Shown: positions 43,555 through 51,879 of the stretch, piece after piece
How the letters are laid out: each line of letters opens with the position of its first letter
Numbering within the stretch: position 1 is the first letter of the stretch
Assembly (NCBI GenBank): GCA_034007745.1
Contig: JAVEQI010000003.1
Span: 1-64,000, forward strand
Direction of reading: 5' to 3'
Length of the DNA: 64,000 nt
DNA from: Desulforapulum sp034007745
GTDB lineage: Bacteria; Desulfobacterota; Desulfobacteria; Desulfobacterales; Desulfobacteraceae
Notes under the pieces: model-generated
What the model was told of the DNA's origin: nothing
The model's database searches: none
What the model saw: the letters and a program-made list of their open reading frames with translations, nothing else
Program-made: the position numbers and the translations under genes

Positions 43555-44168
43555 ATATTTTGCACTCCTTTGAATAGTATTCTGCATATTGCGTCTGAGA
43601 CCTGTCGTGTATCCATGGTTGAACCAAAAAGCACCTGACCAAGGCAGGCATGTTCTATGGCACCGAGAATAACCTGGCGAAACACGTAAGGATCAACATC
43701 CTGGTCTATTTCTCCGTCTGCCTGGCCCTGGCGGATAATTTTAAGAATAGTGGCGGCATAGATCCTGACCAGGCTGTAGGCGTCACAGTTAAAATAGTCG
43801 GGGTTGTTTCTAACCTCGATCAAGAGAATTCTTGCAAAAACCCGGTTGGCCGCATAACTTTCAATGGTGGTTTTGATGATGATGGAAAGCCTTGCAAGGC
43901 TTGAGCTCTCGTCGTTTATGGCCCTGTCTATTCCAACGAGAAAAGATTTAAAATGATCGTTTAGAACCTCGTAGAGGAGGTGCCGTTTGTCTTTGAAATA
44001 TTTGTAGATCAGCCCCTCGGTTACTCCGGCTTTGGCCGCAATCTGGGCTGTCGTAATGGAATTGAAGTCCTTTGCTTTCAAAAGTGTAGCCAGGGCTTTC
44101 ATGATCTTGGTTCTGCCTGGAGGCGAGGGCTTTCTGGGTGTTGGTTTTTGTGGTTCTGGCTTGGTCAT
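43551..44168 (-). CDS. TetR-family regulator of the acyl-CoA synthetase
   Basis: A TetR-type repressor of about 205 residues. The N-terminal helix-turn-helix is ITTAQIAAKAGVTEGLIYKYFKDKRHLL near 36-63; the C-terminal ligand domain is variable. The ATG at 44168 is preferred. A longer frame to 44231 adds a hydrophobic stretch without similarity. It overlaps the downstream acyl-CoA synthetase by 4 bp, so it probably controls that gene and itself, likely with an acyl-CoA effector. The inverted repeat at 44236-44254 is the candidate operator. Confidence 0.87.
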   Translation of the reverse strand: MTKPEPQKPTPRKPSPPGRTKIMKALATLLKAKDFNSITTAQIAAKAGVTEGLIYKYFKDKRHLLYEVLNDHFKSFLVGIDRAINDESSSLARLSIIIKTTIESYAANRVFARILLIEVRNNPDYFNCDAYSLVRIYAATILKIIRQGQADGEIDQDVDPYVFRQVILGAIEHACLGQVLFGSTMDTRQVSDAICRILFKGVQNI

Positions 44169-44235
44169 AAAATTTTTACTTGTTTGAAAGAATATCAGTT
44201 TTAGGTTTAAAGTTTTGTTGTCCGGAGACAAAACA

Positions 44236-44254
44236 AAGTAAGTGCAGCTTACTT
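44236..44254. promoter_or_regulatory. Candidate TetR operator
   Basis: AAGTAAG-TGCAG-CTTACTT is a perfect 7-bp inverted repeat with a 5-bp spacer. It lies 68 bp upstream of the tetR start and upstream of the divergent universal stress gene. Its size and symmetry fit a TetR dimer site. Confidence 0.5.
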
Positions 44255-44301
44255 ACCTTCAAATCCTGAGCCCTGTCAAGCAAATTTCAGCAAGTCTCAT
44301 T

Positions 44302-44330
44302 TTGACAACCTGTTTTTTCCCTGGTAGTCT
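44302..44330 (+). promoter_or_regulatory. Possible promoter of the universal stress gene
   Basis: -35 TTGACA (44302-44307), 17-bp spacer, -10 TAGTCT (44325-44330). The -10 is weak. It stands 53 bp upstream of the ATG. Confidence 0.4.
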
Positions 44331-44382
44331 TTCCTAAAGCAATCTCCACCTGGATTTGACATATATTAAGCTGGAGGCAGTA

Positions 44383-45318
44383 ATGGAAAATGATAAAAAG
44401 ATTCTCATTGCAATGGATGCTTCTCCCCATTCCCTGGAGGCTGTACAGTATGCCGGGGGGTTCTTTTCACCTACTAATACCCAGATAGAACTTTTTCATG
44501 TGGATACCCATATCCCTGAATCTTTCTGGGACTTGAATCTTGGCACGGAACTTCAGCGAAGAATGGCTTCGGTGAGTTCCTGGGCCATGGTCCATACAGA
44601 GGCCATAAAAAATCAAATGGACGCGGCAAGGATGATACTCCTCGAACTGGGGTTTCCCTACGATTCCATAACCCTCAAGTACCAGGATTCCGTCAAGGGG
44701 GTTACAGGGGACATCATTGAGGAATCAAAAAATGGGTTTCATGCGGTTGTTGTTGGTCGCACCGGTGTAAGCCGAGTCAAAGATTTTATCATGGGCAATG
44801 TTGCAACAAAACTTGCTTATAAAATTCTGGACATGCCCGTCATCATCGTGGGCGCCTGCACCATCCCTAAAAAGGTGATCGTTGCATTTGATGGCTCTGA
44901 GAGTGCCCAGAGAGTTGTGGACAGCATCAGCTGGATGATAGGCAAGGAGGCTAACAGTATCAAGATCTGTTATGTCACAAGAAAGATTCATGAGCTTTAC
45001 GGGGCGGCTTCCCAGGAGATTGAAATGGCTGAAGAGGAAATGCTCAGTCAGAATCGCAAGGTGATTCAGCCCATGATCGATGAGGCGGTTGAACGGCTTG
45101 TGGATGCAGGGGTTAAACGTGAAAATATCTCCTGGGAAATCAAGGAAAATGAATCTTCAAGGTCCAGGGCCCTGGTAAAGGATGCAGAGGCAAACGGGTT
45201 TGGTACCATTGCCGTTGGCCGGCGGGGATTGAGCCGTGTGGAGGAGTTCTTTATCGGCAGGGTGAGCAAAAAAATCCTCCAGCTTGCTGTCAACTCAACC
45301 GTCTGGATTGTCAACTGA
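44383..45318 (+). CDS. Tandem universal stress protein (UspA x2)
   Basis: About 311 residues with two Usp domains (about 5-155 and 165-311). Each starts with a strand ending in a DAS or DGS motif (ILIAMDASPHS, VIVAFDGSESA) and ends with the ATP-binding loop G-x2-G-x9-G (GRTGVSRVKDFIMGN, GRRGLSRVEEFFIGR). Tandem Usp proteins often respond to starvation or redox stress. The ATG at 44383 follows GGAGGCAGTA. Its 3' end overlaps the convergent etfA by 24 bp. Confidence 0.9.
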   Translation: MENDKKILIAMDASPHSLEAVQYAGGFFSPTNTQIELFHVDTHIPESFWDLNLGTELQRRMASVSSWAMVHTEAIKNQMDAARMILLELGFPYDSITLKYQDSVKGVTGDIIEESKNGFHAVVVGRTGVSRVKDFIMGNVATKLAYKILDMPVIIVGACTIPKKVIVAFDGSESAQRVVDSISWMIGKEANSIKICYVTRKIHELYGAASQEIEMAEEEMLSQNRKVIQPMIDEAVERLVDAGVKRENISWEIKENESSRSRALVKDAEANGFGTIAVGRRGLSRVEEFFIGRVSKKILQLAVNSTVWIVN

Positions 45319-46299
45319 TTCCTGAAGGATTGCCTCAAAGGCGTTGATAAAGGTCAGGACATCCTCGACAATGCAGAAATCCGAGTGGTTGAAGATGGCG
45401 GCATTGGGGTCTGAATTGATGCTGATGATGGTTTTTGAGCCCATGATGCCGGCCAGGTGCTGGGTGGAGCCAGATATGCCGCAGGCTATGTATACCTCGG
45501 GTGAAACTCTTGCGCCGGTGATGCCCACCTGGAAGCGGTAGGCCGTCCATCCGTCATCCACCAGAGGACGGGATACACCCACCGCTGAATTGGAAAAAAT
45601 AGAGGCAAAACCCTCAATGGCCGTGAGGGTTTCCCTTGTTCCAAGTCCCCTGCCTGCGGCGACAATCACCTTTGCCAGTTCAAGGTCATCCCCCCTGTGG
45701 TCGGGGTTTTTAACTCCAAGGCGTTTGATTCCATGGCCGGGAAATGCAACTCTGACTGTCTCCACGGGACCTGGCGGGACAGGCGATACTTTTGTTTCTA
45801 TTGGTAAATTCGGTGGTACAAAGGCATTGGGCTGCACCATGGCAATGCAGGGGTTTTTCGTTGCCAGAACCAGGGCGTTTTTTGCACCGTTAAAAACCGG
45901 CCTTGAAAAAAGAGGTTGTCCGTCCTCCCAGAAGAGGTTGTTCACCCCGGCAATGGACGTCCCGTTCAAACGCAGGGCAAGGCCTGGGGCAAAATCCCTT
46001 GCCCGAGCCATATGGGCAACCAGGATGTGGGAGGGCGAAAGGGCGGTGAAGAGTTCCGACAGGGCAGTTTTGTATGCTTCGCCGTTGTAATCTTCCATGC
46101 CTGTTATGGCAAGGTCGATGGTCCTCACTCCTGTCAGGGCAAGTTCGCCTGCCATGTCCGGGAGGCCCGGGCCTGGAATTACCAGGACAACGGATGAATG
46201 GGTCCCGGCTGCCAGAAGGTTTGCCAGGTGTATCAGCTCATGGGTGACCGGAAGGACCTCCTTCCCGTCATGTTCCACAACAACTGCAATTGGCCTCAT
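45295..46299 (-). CDS. etfA: Electron transfer flavoprotein alpha subunit
   Basis: A 334-residue EtfA. The C-terminal FAD domain is diagnostic: VGVSRPLVDDGW, IGITGARVSPEVYIACGISG-type sequence around residue 255-275, HLAGIMGSKTIISIN and DPNAAIF. With EtfB it takes electrons from acyl-CoA dehydrogenases to a membrane acceptor. It overlaps etfB by 4 bp. A likely operator shared with the downstream acyl-CoA operon lies before etfB. Confidence 0.94.
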   Translation of the reverse strand: MRPIAVVVEHDGKEVLPVTHELIHLANLLAAGTHSSVVLVIPGPGLPDMAGELALTGVRTIDLAITGMEDYNGEAYKTALSELFTALSPSHILVAHMARARDFAPGLALRLNGTSIAGVNNLFWEDGQPLFSRPVFNGAKNALVLATKNPCIAMVQPNAFVPPNLPIETKVSPVPPGPVETVRVAFPGHGIKRLGVKNPDHRGDDLELAKVIVAAGRGLGTRETLTAIEGFASIFSNSAVGVSRPLVDDGWTAYRFQVGITGARVSPEVYIACGISGSTQHLAGIMGSKTIISINSDPNAAIFNHSDFCIVEDVLTFINAFEAILQESVDNPDG

Positions 46300-47087
46300 A
46301 GGACACCCCTTTTTTTCAATATGGAAAAAAGTTCGCCCGCCTTTTCAGCCGTCGTTCCCCTGATAATGGTTCCTGAACGGCTCTTTGCGGGCTCCATGAA
46401 CCTTAAAACGGTCTGGTCGGCTCCGGGGATTTTGTCCGGGGAAACGGTAACGGTCGTAATCTTTTTTGTTCCGGCCTTGAGCAGATTGGAGAGGGTGGGG
46501 TAGCGGGGGATATTGATGCCCGCCTGAACGGTCAACAGGACCGGAAGTGTTATGCCAAGGCTTTCCCGGTCGCCCCTGTCAAGCTCTCTTTCAACTGTTA
46601 AATCAAAGGTTTTTGAATCAAGGCAGATCTTCACAACCCCTGTGGAACAGGCAATGCCCATAAGTTCGGCAAGAATAGGTCCGGTCTGACCCTCCATGGC
46701 ATCCTGGGAGATCATGCCGGTAAGCACCAGATCGTAGGCAGGGGGTCTGGGCGGCGGCTCCTGGCTCTTGTCGCGATTCTGGTCTAATGTTCTGTAGATC
46801 AATTCCGCCGTCACAGCCGCTGACAGGTCTCGTTCCACAACAATGTGAAACCCGTTATCAGCACCGATTCCAAAGGCACGTTTGATTATCTCTTGGGCTT
46901 TTTCCCGACCCAGGGAAACCACATCGACCACAGCTTCACGACCCTGGTCCAGGAGTTGCTCTTTGATCCTGACAGCCTCCTCAAGGGCGTACTCGTCAAA
47001 TCGGTTCATGGCAAAGGTGTTGCCGTCAGGGGTCGTTACAACCTGTTTTATGCATACAAGAACATTCATGGTTTCAAGTATAAGCAT
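46296..47087 (-). CDS. etfB: Electron transfer flavoprotein beta subunit
   Basis: A 263-residue EtfB with MNVLVCIKQV (from residue 7), the ISQDAMEGQTGPILAE loop (about 140-155) and the C-terminal KSRSGTIIRG. It binds AMP (or a second FAD in bifurcating types) and docks the dehydrogenase. The start at 47087 has AGGAT upstream; the internal ATG at 47069 gives the usual N-terminus but lacks a ribosome-binding site. It is first in the etfBA pair. Confidence 0.93.
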   Translation of the reverse strand: MLILETMNVLVCIKQVVTTPDGNTFAMNRFDEYALEEAVRIKEQLLDQGREAVVDVVSLGREKAQEIIKRAFGIGADNGFHIVVERDLSAAVTAELIYRTLDQNRDKSQEPPPRPPAYDLVLTGMISQDAMEGQTGPILAELMGIACSTGVVKICLDSKTFDLTVERELDRGDRESLGITLPVLLTVQAGINIPRYPTLSNLLKAGTKKITTVTVSPDKIPGADQTVLRFMEPAKSRSGTIIRGTTAEKAGELFSILKKRGVL

Positions 47088-47112
47088 ATAATCTTATCCT
47101 GATCAAGATAAA

Positions 47113-47130
47113 CGAACGAACGTTCTTTTT
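47113..47130. promoter_or_regulatory. Candidate operator upstream of etfBA
   Basis: AACGAACGTTCTTT at 47115-47128 differs by one base from the perfect palindrome at 48714. It lies about 30 bp upstream of the etfB start. The rest of the 47131-47399 gap shows only a weak TTGACA at 47211 before pncB. Confidence 0.55.
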
Positions 47131-47399
47131 TTGCCGAAGCCATGACCCGGGCCTAAAATTTGATCATCGAGTAAAAGAGCTTGGTTAGCGAGGACACAGG
47201 TCAAAAAAAATTGACATTGCCAATATCGTGTAAAAAATGTACTTACAAACTGAAAGCGTCTGCTCGCCAGGCATTGCTAAAATAAACCTATGCGGCCAGA
47301 GTGAGAGATGGCATCCGGCCACAATAAATATTGAAACTCCGCCAACTATGGCGCTTCGGTGGAAGTTTTATATGAAAATCCACCAGAGGACTTTTAATA

Positions 47400-48569
47400 A
47401 TGATCCAGAGCATCCTTGACAACGACCTGTACAAGTTCACCATGCAGCAGGCCGTGCATATGCTGTATCCCCGAGTGGATGCACAATATGACTTCATCAA
47501 CCGTTCCAATACTCCTTTCCCCCAGGGGTTTGCAGAAAAGCTCCAGGTTGAGGTACAGAGAATGAAAACCTTCAGGCTGACTCCGGAGGAGAAGTGTTAC
47601 CTTGGGAAGACCTGTTACTTCATGACCCCCGTGTATCTGGACTTTCTTGAACACTACACCTTTGATCCTGATGAGGTGATCATCTCCCAGGCAGGCAACG
47701 ATATTTCTGTCACCATCAAGGGACCATGGTACAGGACAATTCTCTGGGAAGTGCCGCTCATGGCCATCATCAGTGAACTCTACTTTGTTATGACCAATGC
47801 CCGCCCTCTGCCCGACGATCAGATCCGGGAGATCAATCTCAACAAGGCAAGGATTCTGAGCCAGAACAACATCAAGTATGCCGATTTTGGAACAAGGCGA
47901 AGGTTTTCATCTTCTGGCCACGAGGCATTGATCCGGGATATTCTGGCCCTTGAAAACAACACCCTCATCGGCACCAGCAACGTCAATCTTGCAAGACTTT
48001 TCAGCATAAAACCCATAGGCACCATGGCCCACGAATGGATCATGTTCCACGGTGTACTCAACGGCTATCGAATGGCAAACCTCACTGCGGTTGCGGCATG
48101 GGCAACGGTGTTCCACGGCCACCTGGGCATTGCCCTGACCGACACCTTTACAACGGATATTTTCCTTTCCACCTTTGACACCCTCCACGCCAAACTTTTT
48201 GACGGGGTGCGCCACGACTCCGGAGATCCCATTGCCTTTATCGACAAAGTAGTAGAGCACTATAAAAAACTCCACATCGATCCCATTACAAAAACCATTG
48301 TGTTTTCAGACGGGCTTGACATTGACAAGGCAGTAAACATTCACAACCACTGCATCGGCAAAATACGAGACTCCTACGGCATCGGTACCAACCTCACCAA
48401 CGATGTCGGCGTCACCCCCCTTAACATGGTTATCAAGCTTACAAAGTGCCGAACAGCACCTGAAAAGGCCTGGCACAACGCCATCAAGCTTTCTGATGAC
48501 CAGGGCAAGCACACCGGGGACAGTGAAGAGCTGGCCCACTGCATCAAGGTCCTTGAACGGGGAGTGTGA
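47400..48569 (+). CDS. pncB: Nicotinate phosphoribosyltransferase
   Basis: A 389-residue PncB, which joins nicotinate and PRPP (with ATP) to form NaMN in NAD salvage. Characteristic parts are MIQSILDNDLYKFTMQQAVHML at the N-terminus, the active-site DFGTRRRFSSSGHE (about 161-174), GTSNVNLA and RHDSGDP near 275. The length is that of the short bacterial type. It stands alone between the two fatty-acid-related loci. Confidence 0.94.
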   Translation: MIQSILDNDLYKFTMQQAVHMLYPRVDAQYDFINRSNTPFPQGFAEKLQVEVQRMKTFRLTPEEKCYLGKTCYFMTPVYLDFLEHYTFDPDEVIISQAGNDISVTIKGPWYRTILWEVPLMAIISELYFVMTNARPLPDDQIREINLNKARILSQNNIKYADFGTRRRFSSSGHEALIRDILALENNTLIGTSNVNLARLFSIKPIGTMAHEWIMFHGVLNGYRMANLTAVAAWATVFHGHLGIALTDTFTTDIFLSTFDTLHAKLFDGVRHDSGDPIAFIDKVVEHYKKLHIDPITKTIVFSDGLDIDKAVNIHNHCIGKIRDSYGIGTNLTNDVGVTPLNMVIKLTKCRTAPEKAWHNAIKLSDDQGKHTGDSEELAHCIKVLERGV

Positions 48570-48651
48570 GGCCAGTAGGCAGTAGGTCTGATCCACATGT
48601 CCTGGCAGACACAACGAACGATAAAACTCTATAAAATAAGCTGAGTCGAGT

Positions 48652-48681
48652 GTAGGGGCTCCCCTTGCGGGTGCCCTTATG
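48652..48681. repeat. GTAGGGGCGA-type hairpin repeat, copy 3
   Basis: GTAGGGGCTCCCCTTGCGGG then TGCCCTTATG, downstream of pncB; divergent copy in which the stem is shorter. The neighbouring 48571-48585 and 48776-48802 are AGTAGGCAGTAGG-type repeats. Confidence 0.6.
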
Positions 48682-48713
48682 GAGGCCAGTTTGGCTGGAG
48701 CTTTATGTGAAAA

Positions 48714-48727
48714 AACGAACGTTCGTT
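48714..48727. promoter_or_regulatory. Perfect 14-bp operator upstream of the acyl-CoA operon
   Basis: AACGAACGTTCGTT is a perfect palindrome, 128 bp before the first gene. A possible promoter follows (TTGACT 48738-48743, 17 bp, TAGGGA 48761-48766). The palindrome has the form of a TetR dimer site and recurs before etfBA. Confidence 0.6.
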
Positions 48728-48854
48728 CTGTTTTTTGTTGACTTGGAATCACCAAGGGGATAGGGATGGTAATTAGTAGGTAGTAGATAATAGGTAGTTG
48801 TTAGCGGGATAGGCTGGCGGTGGTGTATGGCAACAGACAAAAAAGGAGAGACGA

Positions 48855-50051
48855 ATGGATTTTTCCGTGTCAGACAAGATTTCCACCATTGTGGAGATGA
48901 TTAATGAGTTTGTGGACAGGGAGCTCATTCCCCTGGAACCCGAGTTTCTTGTCAAGGATTTCAGGGACATGCTGCCCGTGTTAAAAGAAAAACAGGCCAT
49001 GGTCAAAAAGATGGAACTCTGGGCACCTAATTTTCCAGTTGAATGTGGCGGCATGGGGCTTTCCCTTCTGGAACACGGGCTTGTATCCGAGGCCCTCGGC
49101 AGATCCCCCCTTGGTCATTTTGTGTTCTGGTGCCAGGCCCCGGATGCCGGGAATGTGGAGATTCTCCACCTCTACGGCAGTGATGCTCAAAAGAAACGAT
49201 ATCTCAATCCCCTGGTAAAGGGGGATATCCGATCCTGCTTTGCCATGACCGAGGTTGATATGCCAGGCTCCAACCCCGTGATGCTCGAGACAACCGCTGA
49301 AAGGGACGGCGACGATTATGTGATCAACGGCCACAAGTGGTACACATCTTCGGCTGACGGGTCTGATTTTTCCATTGTCATGGCCGTAACCAACCCCGAT
49401 GCATCCCGTTATCTGCGGGCAAGCATGATCATCGTGCCCACCAACACCCCGGGATTTAACCTTGTGCGAAACATTCCCGTGATGGGCCACGAGGGAAGCG
49501 ACTACTACAGCCATGCTGAAATTCTTTTTCAGAGCTGCAGGGTTCCCCGGGAAAACCTTCTGGGGGTGGAAGGTAACGGTTTTGTAATTGCCCAGGAACG
49601 CCTTGGACCCGGCCGTATCCACCATTGCATGCGATGGCTGGGAATCTGCAACAGGGCCTTTGATCTCATGTGTTACAGGGCCAACCAGCGGGTGGTGACG
49701 CCGGACGGCAAAACCCTTGCCACCCAGCAGACTGTCCAGAACTGGGTTGCCGAATCAAAGGCCGAGATCGATGCCGCAAGGCTCATGACTCTGAACGCAG
49801 CCTGGCAGATCGATCAAAATGGCGCCCCCGCCTCCAGGGATGCCATCTCAACCATCAAGTTCGTGGTTGCCAACACCATGAACCGGGTGGTGGACCGGGC
49901 CCTTCAGATCCACGGCGGCCTTGGCATGACCGACGACACAATTTTGGCCTTTTTCTATCGCCACGAACGGGCGGCAAGGATTTACGACGGGGCCGACGAG
50001 GTTCACAAGATGAGCCTTGCAAAGAGAATTTTACGAACCTATGAACGATGA
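48855..50051 (+). CDS. Acyl-CoA dehydrogenase, ACAD10/11-like
   Basis: A 398-residue FAD acyl-CoA dehydrogenase: N-terminal helical domain, middle beta domain (FAMTEVDMPGSNPVMLETTAERDG...) and C-terminal helical domain ending IHGGLGMTDDTILAFFYRHERAARIYDGADEVHKMSLAKRI. The stretch GRIHHCMRWLGICNRAFDLM is the form seen in human ACAD10/ACAD11. An APH-like kinase gene follows in the same operon. It probably acts on 4-hydroxyacyl-CoA derivatives as those enzymes do; inference. GGAGAG precedes the ATG. Confidence 0.9.
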   Translation: MDFSVSDKISTIVEMINEFVDRELIPLEPEFLVKDFRDMLPVLKEKQAMVKKMELWAPNFPVECGGMGLSLLEHGLVSEALGRSPLGHFVFWCQAPDAGNVEILHLYGSDAQKKRYLNPLVKGDIRSCFAMTEVDMPGSNPVMLETTAERDGDDYVINGHKWYTSSADGSDFSIVMAVTNPDASRYLRASMIIVPTNTPGFNLVRNIPVMGHEGSDYYSHAEILFQSCRVPRENLLGVEGNGFVIAQERLGPGRIHHCMRWLGICNRAFDLMCYRANQRVVTPDGKTLATQQTVQNWVAESKAEIDAARLMTLNAAWQIDQNGAPASRDAISTIKFVVANTMNRVVDRALQIHGGLGMTDDTILAFFYRHERAARIYDGADEVHKMSLAKRILRTYER

Positions 50052-50778
50052 CCATGATCATGAGCATGAGCATGACCTGAAGGCTGAAAGCGTTAGCTGG
50101 AATGAGTTTAAAAGGAGTATGCAAAGCCTGGAAGAGACCATCTGCAAGGAGGTGTTTGAAGTAAACCAGGATTCCATCCGTATCAAAAAAGAGAAGACAG
50201 CTGTTAAGAATTTCAAAAAAATTTTTGATGCCGTGTTTCAGATCACCTATGAGAAGGGATTCCAGGCCATGAGTATGCGGGATCTGAGTGCAAAGACCGG
50301 TATGAGCATGGGCTCCCTGTACGGCTATTTCAAGGGAAAGGAAGAACTCCTTGCCATTATTCAGCGCCAGGGCCGCACCATAATCGAAAGGGTGCTCGAA
50401 TCCTCGTTCAACCGATCGGACGACCCTGTTATACGGCTGAAAAATGTGATCAAGGCCCATCTGTTTTTGAGCGAAAAGGCCCGGCCCTGGTTTTACTTCA
50501 CCTTTATGGAGGCTCGAAATCTTACCAACGGCGCCCTTGAATCGGTAATCCGCCTTGAGGAGTACACCGAAGATATCCTGGTATCCGTCCTGGAGCAGGG
50601 GGAGCGCCAGGGTGTTTTTACCTCGAGGAACCACAGGCTCACGGCCAGCATCATTAAAGCCATGCAGCAGGATTGGTATCTTAAACGGTGGAAGTACGGC
50701 AAACGCAACATCTCCGTTGAAGACTATTCAGACTATGTGCTTGAGATTGTTGATAACTTCTGCATTCAATCCAAATAA
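50041..50778 (+). CDS. TetR-family regulator of the acyl-CoA operon
   Basis: About 245 residues. A helix-turn-helix (MRDLSAKTGMSMGSLYGYFKGKEELL, about 79-104) follows an unusual first half with a very polar segment of alternating Asp/His/Glu (NDDHDHEHEHD at 2-12). The C-terminal ligand domain resembles acyl-CoA-sensing TetR proteins. The ATG at 50041 overlaps the ACAD stop by 11 bp; an upstream TTG at 50017 is in the same frame but lies inside ACAD. It probably binds the AACGAACGTTCGTT palindrome and controls this operon and etfBA. Confidence 0.86.
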   Translation: MNDDHDHEHEHDLKAESVSWNEFKRSMQSLEETICKEVFEVNQDSIRIKKEKTAVKNFKKIFDAVFQITYEKGFQAMSMRDLSAKTGMSMGSLYGYFKGKEELLAIIQRQGRTIIERVLESSFNRSDDPVIRLKNVIKAHLFLSEKARPWFYFTFMEARNLTNGALESVIRLEEYTEDILVSVLEQGERQGVFTSRNHRLTASIIKAMQQDWYLKRWKYGKRNISVEDYSDYVLEIVDNFCIQSK

Positions 50779-50792
50779 AGAGGAGAGAGACC

Positions 50793-51860
50793 ATGGGAGT
50801 GATAGACCAGCCCGTAGAGGTAAGAGAGGGGGAGGCCCTTGACCTCAAAAAGGTGCGGCTCTTTTTAGATGGGGCCCTGCCTGATTTGACGGGCGAAATA
50901 ACCATCCGCCAGTTTCCCAGCGGATTTTCAAACCTCACCTATGAGATCACGGTGGGTGATAAAGAACTTGTCCTGAGACGGCCGCCCGTGGGTGCCCGAA
51001 TAAAATCGGCCCATGACATGGGCCGGGAATTCAGGATTTTGACGGCCCTCCATCCGGTGTTTCCCCTTTGCCCCAGACCCCTTGCCTTTTCTGAGGACAC
51101 CTCGATCATGGGATGTCCCTTTTACATCATGGAGCGACTCAAGGGTATCATCCTCAGGAAAGAATTGCCCGAGGGCGTAAATATCACACCTGAAAAGGCC
51201 CGGGAACTCTGCATAAATCTTGTCCGCCTTCAGGCGGAACTGCACGGCATTGATGTTAAATCGGCAGGGCTTGAATTCCTGGGTAAACCCCAGGGTTATG
51301 TGGAGCGCCAGGTCAAGGGGTGGCAGGAGCGTTTCAGGAATGCGAGGACTCCGGATGCACCTGACTTTGAAGGGGTCATGGCCTGGCTCAACGATAAGAT
51401 GCAGCCAGATACGGACTATCCAACACTTGTGCACAACGACTACAAGTTCGACAATGTTGTGCTCGATCCCCAAAATCCCACACGGATCATCGGGGTTCTT
51501 GACTGGGAGATGGCCACCTATGGTGATCCCCTCATGGATCTTGGCAATTCCCTTGCCTATTGGATCGACCGGGCTGACCCTGAAGAGTGCCAGCTCATGC
51601 GGCAATCTCCCACCCACATTCCAGGGGCTCTGACCCGCAGGGAGATCATCGATCTCTACGGCGAAATCACGGGCCGATCCACAGCCGCATTTGATTTTTA
51701 TCTCTGTTTCGGTATCTTTCGCCTTGCCGTCATTGCCCAGCAGATCTACCAACGCTACCACAAGGGGATCACACGGGATCAAAGGTTCGCCATGCTCATA
51801 GGTGCAGTTCAGATCCTTGAAAGAACGGCCCTCAGGCTCATGGACAACTCAAACCTATAA
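50793..51860 (+). CDS. APH-family phosphotransferase of acyl-CoA metabolism
   Basis: A 355-residue protein of the aminoglycoside-phosphotransferase/choline-kinase fold. The catalytic loop is LVHNDYKFDNVVLD (about 210-223), the metal-binding motif VLDWEMATYGDPLMDLG, and the N-lobe has LRRPPVGARIKSAHDMGRE. In ACAD10/11 and in LvaA-type proteins this domain phosphorylates 4-hydroxyacyl-CoA. It follows tetR by 14 bp and precedes a 3-hydroxyacyl-CoA dehydrogenase, fitting that pathway. Not an antibiotic-resistance kinase. Confidence 0.88.
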   Translation: MGVIDQPVEVREGEALDLKKVRLFLDGALPDLTGEITIRQFPSGFSNLTYEITVGDKELVLRRPPVGARIKSAHDMGREFRILTALHPVFPLCPRPLAFSEDTSIMGCPFYIMERLKGIILRKELPEGVNITPEKARELCINLVRLQAELHGIDVKSAGLEFLGKPQGYVERQVKGWQERFRNARTPDAPDFEGVMAWLNDKMQPDTDYPTLVHNDYKFDNVVLDPQNPTRIIGVLDWEMATYGDPLMDLGNSLAYWIDRADPEECQLMRQSPTHIPGALTRREIIDLYGEITGRSTAAFDFYLCFGIFRLAVIAQQIYQRYHKGITRDQRFAMLIGAVQILERTALRLMDNSNL

Positions 51861-51879
51861 GGAGGAGTAAAGCATAATT

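Noticed and set aside
50793..51860. Aminoglycoside resistance kinase
   Set aside because: The fold is the same, but its position in an acyl-CoA operon beside an ACAD11-like enzyme points to acyl-CoA metabolism.
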